Positions 39,249-45,954 of a DNA stretch of 45,954 nt are shown here, piece after piece. The stretch lies in assembly GCA_025201865.1 (NCBI GenBank), contig MU602806.1, positions 2,384 to 48,337 of the forward strand, in the 5' to 3' direction. A program made the position numbers and the translations under genes. The first letter of the stretch is position 1, and each line of letters begins with the position of its first letter. Source of the DNA: Ramicandelaber brevisporus (lineage: Eukaryota > Kickxellomycota > Ramicandelaberales > Ramicandelaberaceae). The notes under the pieces were generated by a model that had not been told where the DNA came from, did no database searches, and saw only the letters and a program-made list of their open reading frames with translations.

Positions 39249-42149
39249 ATGGATCAGAGTGAACAGCTGCGCCAGCGCCGTGTTGCTGATCGCTCTGCTT
39301 CGAGCAAGGGCAAGACTGACACGTCTTCTGATCTTGAGGACTCGAAAAAGAGTCTCGCCTCAGCATCGGCAACAGCAGCAACAGCCTCCTCTTCATCACT
39401 CTGTGGTCTCTTTACCGCCGCCGACGGCTCGCCATTGCTCGATGCCACCCAGCTCGCTCTCCTGGTTGGCTTGACTCTGCTGGCCTGCTGGCTGCGACTG
39501 TGGCGTATTGAGAACCCGTCGGCCGTCGTCTTTGATGAAGTGCACTTTGGCAAGTTTGCTGGCAAGTATATCAACCAGACCTTCTACTTTGACGTTCATC
39601 CAAATCTCGCCAAGATGATGTTTGCGTGGGCTGGCAAGGCTGTCGGCTACAACGGCACCTTTGACTTTAAGGATATCGGTCTTGATTATCATGCTGCCGA
39701 GGTTCCATACGTCGGTATGCGTATGATGCCAGCCATTCTCGGCGCGTTGACTGTGCCAATGGCTTTCATGACCGTTCGTGCATCTGGCCACAGCCTTGAA
39801 GCTGGTATTCTCGCTGCCTTACTTGTTGCCTACGAAAACTCAATGATTACTCAGTTCCGCCTTATCCTGCTCGATGCCGCTCTTCTCTTCTTCACTGCGC
39901 TCACGATTACCGCCTGGTCGCACTTCCATGCTCAGCAGCGCCGCCCATTCACCTTTGCTTGGTGGACTTGGCTCGCCCTGACTGGCGCCGGCTGGGGACT
40001 GACTGCCTCGTGCAAGTGGGTCGGTCTCTTCACGATGGCCACCATCGGTCTCTCCACTCTCAAGGACCTGTGGACCCTTGCCTGCGACAAGAAGGTCACC
40101 ATGACTCGCTTTGCCCAGCACTTTGTGGCTCGCGCCATCTGTTTGATTGCGATCCCGCTGGCTATTTACGCTTTCATCTTCCAGATCCACTTCTGGACCG
40201 TCTACAAGAGCGGCGATGGCGACGGCTTCATGAGCGCTGAGTTCCAGAGCACTCTTGTTGGCAACACTGTCAGCGAGCATGCGCCACGCGATGTCTACTA
40301 CGGCGCTCACATCCAGATCCGCCACGTTGCGACCAACGAGGGCTGGCTTCACTCCCATGCTCACAGCTACCCAGATGGCTCCAAGCAGCAGCAGATCACG
40401 CTGTATCCACACAAGGACGAGAACAACTGGTGGCGCATTGAGCGCACCCCTGCCAATGCTCAAAAGTGGGTCGAGAAGCACGGTGATCCAGTTACTGCGG
40501 CCGCCGCTCCTCCTGAGCCTCTTCGCAGCGGTGATGTTATCCGTCTTGTCCACACTTCCACTAACCGCCGCCTGCACAGCCATAATGTGCGTGCCCCAGT
40601 TACCAAGCATGACTACCACAACGAGGTGTCTGGCTATGGCTGGCAAGGATTCGAGGGTGATGCCAACGATGATTTCCGCATTGAGGTTGTCGAGACCGAG
40701 GGTGAGACTGACGAGACTCGTGGCCGCGTACTGGCTTTCCACTCCAAGTTCCGCATTATCCACCAGAACACTGGATGCGCCATGTACTCAAACAGCAAGA
40801 AATTGCCCGACTGGGGCTTTGGCCAGGCTGAGGTTTCATGCATGACATCGGCCAAGGTTCCGAAGACCACCTGGCGCATCGATGGCAACCGCTTCGAAGG
40901 TCTGCCAGCCGGCACTCCAATGGTCACCTACAAGCCACCCGGTCTTATCAAGAAGCTGATCGAGATCAACTCTGCCATGATGCGTGTTAACAACGGATTG
41001 ACCTCATCTCACCCATTCGAGTCCCGCGCCTATCACTGGCCGCTGGCTCTCAAGGGTATTGCCTTCTGGGGACACGAGGCTGCCCAAATCCACTTGATTG
41101 GAAACCCGGTCATTTACTGGGCCACCTTTGCCTCCGTCGTCTTCTTTGGCGTTATCCAGGTTGTTCTCCACTTTATTGACATCCGTGGCATCAAGAGCCC
41201 AATTCCTGACAGCGTCCGCTCCATGTACACCTCGTCAGTCGGCTTCTACACCATTGGCTGGTTCATCCATCTCTTCCCATTCTTCATCATGGCCCGCCAG
41301 TTGTTCCTCCACCATTACATTCCGGCTCTCTATCTCGCGATCCTTGGCCTGGTCACTGCTCTGGATTCGTTCACTGCTCGTGTGTCGCGCAAGTTCCGCT
41401 GGGTCATCTTTGGCCTCGTGTTTCTTAGTGCTTGGTGGTCCTATGCCATGCTTAAGCCCATCATTTACGGCACTTCTGACTGGACCAAGCAGTCCTGCGA
41501 GCGCGCCAAGTGGGTCAAGTCCTGGGCATTTGACTGCGAACGCATTCGTGAATATCCACCCTCTTCTCCAGCTACTATCTCACCCGCCATCACCTCTGCC
41601 CCTGGTGCTGAGCAGCCGGCCCCAGCTCCAGTTGCACCACCAGCTGCCGTAGAGCAAGCTCCAGCTGCTGCTCCTCAGGAACCAGCCATCAAGGCCAGCG
41701 AAGCCGAACCTGTTGCCCCAGCCGCTCCAGCCGCCGCTCCAGCCGCAGAGCAAGCACCTATTGTTGACGTCCCCAAGCCTGCTGCTGACCTTGCCCGTCG
41801 TGACAACGCTGGACCCCCGGCATCCATTCCGAAGGACTCGCCTGTTGCAGTTGCCGTCATTCCATCCAGTGACAAGGTCGAGGCTGCCCCAGCCTCTCCA
41901 CCACAGGAGCATGTGCCAGCGCCAGCTTCTCCACCACAAGAAAAGGCTGAGGAGTTAGAGGAGACTCCACAGTCACAGTCTCCGGTGGCTGCTGCTGCTG
42001 ATACTGAGAAGGCTGCCGACGTGCCACCACATCAACCAGTTGCTCCAGAACTTGTGCCAACCAAGCAGCAGGGTGAATCCCCAGCTGCACCTGTGGAATC
42101 CGCTGAGGCTGCTCCGGCTGCTCCAGTTGCTCCAGTTGTTGCCGAGTAA
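39249..42149 (+). CDS. Protein O-mannosyltransferase with Pro/Ala-rich tail
   Basis: The 966-residue multi-pass ER enzyme transfers mannose from dolichyl-phosphate mannose to Ser/Thr. After a cytosolic N-terminus, TM1 (ALLVGLTLLACWLRLW) precedes the catalytic loop FDEVHFGKFAGKY (Asp-Glu) and FDVHPNLAKMM. The large lumenal loop has MIR repeats (IQIRHVATNEGWLHSH, GDVIRLVHTSTNRRLHSH, LAFHSKFRIIHQNTGCAMYS). Further helices end near residue 735. A 200-residue Pro/Ala/Glu-rich disordered tail follows, absent from yeast PMTs. HPN replaces the usual HPP in the loop. Subfamily (PMT1, PMT2 or PMT4) is not resolved by eye; features such as SGDGDGFMS and FKDIG point to PMT1. The first real ATG is at 39249. 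Codons are C-rich, as for highly expressed genes. Confidence 0.93.
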   Translation: MDQSEQLRQRRVADRSASSKGKTDTSSDLEDSKKSLASASATAATASSSSLCGLFTAADGSPLLDATQLALLVGLTLLACWLRLWRIENPSAVVFDEVHFGKFAGKYINQTFYFDVHPNLAKMMFAWAGKAVGYNGTFDFKDIGLDYHAAEVPYVGMRMMPAILGALTVPMAFMTVRASGHSLEAGILAALLVAYENSMITQFRLILLDAALLFFTALTITAWSHFHAQQRRPFTFAWWTWLALTGAGWGLTASCKWVGLFTMATIGLSTLKDLWTLACDKKVTMTRFAQHFVARAICLIAIPLAIYAFIFQIHFWTVYKSGDGDGFMSAEFQSTLVGNTVSEHAPRDVYYGAHIQIRHVATNEGWLHSHAHSYPDGSKQQQITLYPHKDENNWWRIERTPANAQKWVEKHGDPVTAAAAPPEPLRSGDVIRLVHTSTNRRLHSHNVRAPVTKHDYHNEVSGYGWQGFEGDANDDFRIEVVETEGETDETRGRVLAFHSKFRIIHQNTGCAMYSNSKKLPDWGFGQAEVSCMTSAKVPKTTWRIDGNRFEGLPAGTPMVTYKPPGLIKKLIEINSAMMRVNNGLTSSHPFESRAYHWPLALKGIAFWGHEAAQIHLIGNPVIYWATFASVVFFGVIQVVLHFIDIRGIKSPIPDSVRSMYTSSVGFYTIGWFIHLFPFFIMARQLFLHHYIPALYLAILGLVTALDSFTARVSRKFRWVIFGLVFLSAWWSYAMLKPIIYGTSDWTKQSCERAKWVKSWAFDCERIREYPPSSPATISPAITSAPGAEQPAPAPVAPPAAVEQAPAAAPQEPAIKASEAEPVAPAAPAAAPAAEQAPIVDVPKPAADLARRDNAGPPASIPKDSPVAVAVIPSSDKVEAAPASPPQEHVPAPASPPQEKAEELEETPQSQSPVAAAADTEKAADVPPHQPVAPELVPTKQQGESPAAPVESAEAAPAAPVAPVVAE

Positions 42150-42316
42150 AAAAATATATATTCTCGTCTCTTTTGAATTAGTATACTTCTCTCTTTTAAC
42201 GCTTATTACGCTATACAGCTTAGCTTAGAAGTCGTGTTAGTTAACTTTGGATTACTCGGATTTGCCCATTTGAATGAATGCAAAAGTTAAAAAAAAAAAC
42301 AGTTGTTGAAGGAAGT

Positions 42317-45300
42317 TTAATCGAGATGACTACCGCTTGCAATTGCTTCCGCGGCTTCGTCAGGATCGTCCGACTGGAATCTGTCGGGAATCGTTCTCGC
42401 ATACGCCTCGAAACTCTCATCCGACGCGCTTCTGGTTAATCTGCTGGTTAAAAGATTCAGCCAGCCCAGTCTCATCAAATAATCTTCTTTGCGCACTTCA
42501 ATCTCGGCAGCACTTGGAACAGAATGAAGCAGCATTGGAACAACCAGGCGCAAGCCAAGGTAAATGTGCTCAAACAAGACCAATAGTCCTAGCATGACAT
42601 GCTTGTGAGTAGTGTTGCCCTCGGCAAGAGACTGCTGGGTTTCTGGAGGAGCACCGCCCATCCATCCAAACAGTGCGGAAATGATAGAGCCGGTGGATGA
42701 CGACGGTGTATAAAACTGGTAGAGCATGATGGCGTTGGTGATGGCAGATAACCACGCCAGGAAACGAAGCGCAGACATCCATGGGCCACCAATGCCAGCG
42801 GCGCGCTGAGGGATTGGACGCTGCATGTGGATGCACAGCTTGGCGGCATCAGCACGGAGCTCAATGAAATTATTGATAAAGGCAGCCACTGGAGTGAAGG
42901 CGTACACAATCGAAAACAGAGAAACGTAGCCAAACTGCGACACCATTTCAACGTAGTCGTCGTAAATGTCATACGTGGCCAGAGACGCTTCATGGGCAAC
43001 GCGCTTGAGGAATGCAACCTCAGACTGAGAATTGCTGGCGTCTTCAAAGTCACTAACGCCAGATGTATCAGTGATGCCGCCAGTGGCAGCATCCTTCTCG
43101 CTGGCACGCTTGGCGCGCTTCTCAGCTCTAGCAGCACGAGCCTTGGCCTTTGCACGCTCAGCCAAGTACCGATTCACGTATGGCACAACGACTTCAAACG
43201 CAAAGTTGATGGCTTGGCCAGTGAGAATGAAATAAATCTGCAATGCGCGCAGCTTGTCGCGAGCTGGAGTGCTGGCCGCCTTGATGATTCCTTCTTCAAT
43301 CGTGCCAACTTTGCCAGCAGTGCCGTTCATCCAACGCAAAATCCATTCGAGATTATCACGGAAAGGAATAAACAGCCAGGACGTGAGGTACATGTAAAAG
43401 ATGTCGTTGATGAAGCTGAACACAAAAATCTTGACAGTCAAATTGGCTGCATAATCAGAGCGCGTCTCGTGGTTTTCGTATTCATTAAGACGGCGTGCAA
43501 TGCCACGGAAGACTGCGCCAACTTTGCCCATTACAGCGGAATAGGCAATGATTGGCAAGATGTTGAGGGCCAGAGCAAATGGACCAGAATAGTATTCCTC
43601 AAAGAAGGTGGCAAACAGGAACAACACTGTGACAATGCCAGACACAATGAGAGCCAGGCCGCCAAGAATGGGGAGAGTGACGGCGCGACGGAGCCAGCGA
43701 CGGATTGGTGAAAAGTACGGAACGACCTCGCCAGTAATCGGATCAGCAATCATTTGGTCGGCCACGAAGCGAGGATTGCGTTCAGCTAACCCAACAATGT
43801 CAACTCCACTACCACTGGCACCATTGTTGCTGTTTCCATCGCGGCTATGAGCCTCCGCAGTGGTGGATCCCCACAGCACCGCCAATTGAGTTTGGCGACG
43901 AGCCCAGCCTTCCGTAAATACAACAGACCAAATGACAAGCAACATTGCAAACCACATTGTGTACTCTGCGCCACCCAAAAAGAAATAGCCAACCAAACCA
44001 AGCAGAGTAGGGAAGGCGAGCGCTACAAAGTAAAACTGCAAGAAGGCAAAGTACATGGCAATGTGTTCGCCAAAATGATCACGAACAGCCTCAATGTCCA
44101 GATACGAGATGGACCATTTCGTGGACCAGCGCTTAAGCCACTGGCGGTTGAAGCGCTTGTCGTGCAGTGGGAAGATGGACTCGATGCGCACCGCATGGGC
44201 TGGATCGACAGCAGACGCAGACACAGAGGCATTGACGGCCGTGTTTGATTCACCATTGTTTGACGGGGCTGCAGCTGGGATATCAAATGGGGACCATGGG
44301 GTGATTCCGGCACATTCTTCAGATGGTGGACCAGTAAGAATACGATGAACAAGACGCAAACGTTCCGCATCGCTAGTCTCTGCAACCATTTCGCGCGATG
44401 TTCCATGTAGACGAAGCACTCGGCTCGCGCCAGGGCCACCCGAGATACCGCCACTATTGCTAGCGCCAGCAAACACAGCTGGAGGACTTGGTGGCGGACT
44501 GCCCATTATACTGCTACCAGCACTGCCAGCGTCATTTCCATTACCGATTCCATTAGATGATCCAGAAAGCGAGTTCAGCGATGATGCATCGGGACCAAGC
44601 ATTGAGCGAGTGCCTTTGACCCAGTCTGCTTCACGGCAAAAGCGAGCTTCTTGGATCAGCCGAGACCGCGGGCAGACAACAAACACAAACGCGCGGGATG
44701 GATCGGCTGGGTCATTGGCCACCGTGAATCCCAATCCAGCACGCACCAGTGAATGCAAAGTACTGGCAACTTGTGACTGGATGGTAGACCTGATGTCAAC
44801 CTTTTCCTCGCTTGTTTCACCCGCTGCTGCTGCCGCCGTTGACTGCTGTTGTTGCTGCTGCTGTTGCTGTTTACTGGTCGATGATGTCGCGGTAGATGGC
44901 AGCCGAAGTGAAATCACATAGTCTGCGTATTCTGGAGGATCAATTGCAGCAATACGCGATTTGTGTCGATAGCCGCGCTGCTGCTGAGACACTGGCTTGC
45001 CCTTGGCCGATGCTGAGGCGGCATTGAAGCCAGCCGTTGAAAACAAGAGAAAGTTATCCGCAATGTTATCGCTGGCGGGTGGCTGGGCGTTATTATCGTC
45101 GTCTTGAGGGTTCAAGACTTCGTTCAAGTCGTCCATCCCGTTTTCGTCGAGAAGATGAGCAAATAAACGCGTCAAGGAAGGCTTTGAACGAGGCTCTGCT
45201 GCTACTGCCGCTGTCGCTGAGGATTGCTTTGCAGTAGTAGCAGTAGTAGAGGCAGTGTGAATAGGGACCTGAGCAGAGCCGCGACGACGATTAAAGAGCT

Positions 45301-45325
45301 GCTGCTGTTGTTGAAAAGAACTCAT
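42317..45325 (-). CDS. Anoctamin/TMEM16 family protein (fungal scramblase or Ist2-like)
   Basis: The 1002-residue protein has a cytosolic N-terminal domain with poly-Gln and poly-Ala insertions and ten or so membrane helices. IESIFPLHDKRFNRQWLKRW and the segment IRDHFGEHIAMYFAFLQFY-like before TM1 are anoctamin signatures. ARRLNEYENHETRSDYAANLTVKIFVFSFIND matches the core TM4-TM5 region. Calcium-site acidic residues appear conserved: DDYVEMVSQFGYVSLF and INNFIELRADAAKL carry the Glu and Glu/Asp ligands. Members act as calcium-gated scramblases, or as ER-plasma membrane tethers in yeast (Ist2). The C-terminus is short, lacking an Ist2-style long basic tail, so a cortical-tether role is less likely. 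The first true ATG is at 45325; 45337 is a TTG. Confidence 0.92.
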   Translation of the reverse strand: MSSFQQQQQLFNRRRGSAQVPIHTASTTATTAKQSSATAAVAAEPRSKPSLTRLFAHLLDENGMDDLNEVLNPQDDDNNAQPPASDNIADNFLLFSTAGFNAASASAKGKPVSQQQRGYRHKSRIAAIDPPEYADYVISLRLPSTATSSTSKQQQQQQQQQSTAAAAAGETSEEKVDIRSTIQSQVASTLHSLVRAGLGFTVANDPADPSRAFVFVVCPRSRLIQEARFCREADWVKGTRSMLGPDASSLNSLSGSSNGIGNGNDAGSAGSSIMGSPPPSPPAVFAGASNSGGISGGPGASRVLRLHGTSREMVAETSDAERLRLVHRILTGPPSEECAGITPWSPFDIPAAAPSNNGESNTAVNASVSASAVDPAHAVRIESIFPLHDKRFNRQWLKRWSTKWSISYLDIEAVRDHFGEHIAMYFAFLQFYFVALAFPTLLGLVGYFFLGGAEYTMWFAMLLVIWSVVFTEGWARRQTQLAVLWGSTTAEAHSRDGNSNNGASGSGVDIVGLAERNPRFVADQMIADPITGEVVPYFSPIRRWLRRAVTLPILGGLALIVSGIVTVLFLFATFFEEYYSGPFALALNILPIIAYSAVMGKVGAVFRGIARRLNEYENHETRSDYAANLTVKIFVFSFINDIFYMYLTSWLFIPFRDNLEWILRWMNGTAGKVGTIEEGIIKAASTPARDKLRALQIYFILTGQAINFAFEVVVPYVNRYLAERAKAKARAARAEKRAKRASEKDAATGGITDTSGVSDFEDASNSQSEVAFLKRVAHEASLATYDIYDDYVEMVSQFGYVSLFSIVYAFTPVAAFINNFIELRADAAKLCIHMQRPIPQRAAGIGGPWMSALRFLAWLSAITNAIMLYQFYTPSSSTGSIISALFGWMGGAPPETQQSLAEGNTTHKHVMLGLLVLFEHIYLGLRLVVPMLLHSVPSAAEIEVRKEDYLMRLGWLNLLTSRLTRSASDESFEAYARTIPDRFQSDDPDEAAEAIASGSHLD

Positions 45326-45871
45326 GGAAGCGAACAAATGTGCAAAAAGTGTGAGTTCTGGGGGAGAGGGGGCAGTGTGAAACTGGGGAGAAAAGAGAGA
45401 GAGAGATAGTTAGATAGAGGGAAGAAGAAACAAACAAAAGAGGTAGAAGGAAGATGAACAGCCGGCCAACAGGCACTCGTAGAGAAGAGGTGGACGGCCC
45501 TCGACGCTGTATTTAATACTCTGTGTATTGATGGCGATAAAGCAGGAGGAGTACGACGACGCTCGGATCAGCCACGATAAAAAAGGGACATGCCGGCGAG
45601 TATGCGGCATCCCACAGCTTGCCGGTCAGTGCAAAATACGCACATGCTTGTCTGCAATGTGCAATCGACACAGTGAACAGCCACGTGAAAGATGCACATG
45701 CTCGTTTTGTTTACAATGTGGACCTGCAAAGTGTGCAGTCAACAACACAGCGCCACAATACCTCGCAGTAGAATAAATGAACACCAATAACATAACTAAA
45801 AGAAAAAGCAAACTCTCGTAACAACTATCACGAACATTACCGAGAAAGTTTATTATAAATCACGATGCTGA
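45326..45871. other. Intergenic region at right edge
   Basis: The 546 bp carry an anoctamin leader rich in GA repeats, a CACGTG E-box (45682-45687), a 9-nt direct repeat GCACATGCT (45640-45648 and 45694-45702), and an AATAAA on the minus strand at 45849-45854 that would serve the next gene. No gene is seen. Confidence 0.5.
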
Positions 45872-45954
45872 CTAGCGAATTGCAACCACATCGCGTAAGC
45901 AATCGATGGGACTGTCATCAAATGTGACGCTCTGGATGAGATGCTGAATCAGCG
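45872..45954 (-). CDS. C-terminal end of an unidentified gene (partial)
   Basis: The window cuts a minus-strand reading frame whose last 26 residues are LIQHLIQSVTFDDSPIDC then LRDVVAIR, followed by TAG at 45872-45874 and an AATAAA 18 nt further on. The residues look coding and the polyadenylation signal is well placed. The product cannot be named from so short a piece. Confidence 0.55.
   Translation of the reverse strand, partial: LIQHLIQSVTFDDSPIDCLRDVVAIR

Noticed and set aside
39840-40763. 307-codon minus-strand frame
   Set aside because: Antisense to the PMT catalytic and MIR region; no domain character.
42827-43711. 294-codon plus-strand frame
   Set aside because: Antisense to the anoctamin membrane core; no recognisable features.
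45640-45702. Direct repeat GCACATGCT and CACGTG E-box
   Set aside because: Short motifs, 9 and 6 nt, about 350 bp from the nearest start; noted in the region entry but not supported as a functional element.
1-45954. tRNA or rRNA genes, transposons, CRISPR arrays
   Set aside because: No cloverleaf with A and B boxes, rRNA-like sequence, transposase or reverse transcriptase frame, terminal repeats or spaced direct repeats were recognised on either strand by eye.

Overview
This is a eukaryotic, most likely fungal, nuclear contig. The evidence is an ERMES subunit (Mdm12), a fungal-type HIS6 isomerase, a protein O-mannosyltransferase, an ATP-type PEPCK, Gcn2, Cns1 and Mdm1, together with a complex I 75-kDa subunit (so not a Saccharomyces-like yeast). 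Several genes resemble forms better known from animals than from yeasts: a JTB-like membrane protein, a PRL/PTP4A-like phosphatase, an ANKRD39-like ankyrin protein and an ORC6 with the animal-style C-terminal motif. With few introns, compact spacing and abundant CAG/CAA tracts, this suggests an early-diverging fungus. The exact lineage is inference.

Layout. 0-8 kb: a DJ-1/PfpI protein (-), an ANKRD39-like protein (-) and MDM12 (+) sharing a 72-bp head-to-head gap, SRP68 (+, two exons), an unrecognised acidic protein (-), and a PRL-like phosphatase (+). 8-17 kb: a possible orphan Cys-rich exon, a Sis1-type J-protein (-) with a strong heat-shock element, ORC6 (+), an unresolved small gene (-), a poly-Q penta-EF-hand protein (+), HIS6 (-) and CNS1/TTC4 (-). 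17-22.7 kb: PEPCK (-), interrupted by an 830-base run of N, a JTB-like protein (+), an F-box protein (+) and a 38-codon Cys-rich ORF (-). 22.7-37.3 kb: three large minus-strand genes in tandem, MDM1, GCN2 and the complex I 75-kDa subunit. 37.6-46 kb: a DUF89/ARMT1 protein (+), a PMT (+), an anoctamin (-) and the last codons of an unidentified gene (-) at the right edge.

I see no operon, mobile element, CRISPR array, rRNA or tRNA gene. The genes are housekeeping and do not form one pathway. Loose themes are ER membrane-contact proteins (Mdm12, Mdm1, anoctamin), secretory entry (SRP68, PMT), Hsp40/Hsp90 cochaperones (Sis1, Cns1) and nutrient response (Gcn2, HIS6, PEPCK). The most informative non-coding signals are a phased heat-shock element upstream of SIS1, a cluster of three CGG/CCG inverted repeats followed by a TATA-like element upstream of PEPCK, two well-supported coding introns (SRP68 and complex I), a probable leader intron in GCN2, and CAA/CAG-rich leaders directly before many start codons. 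Start codons were chosen as real ATGs in the sequence; several open frames extend further upstream only through non-ATG codons.
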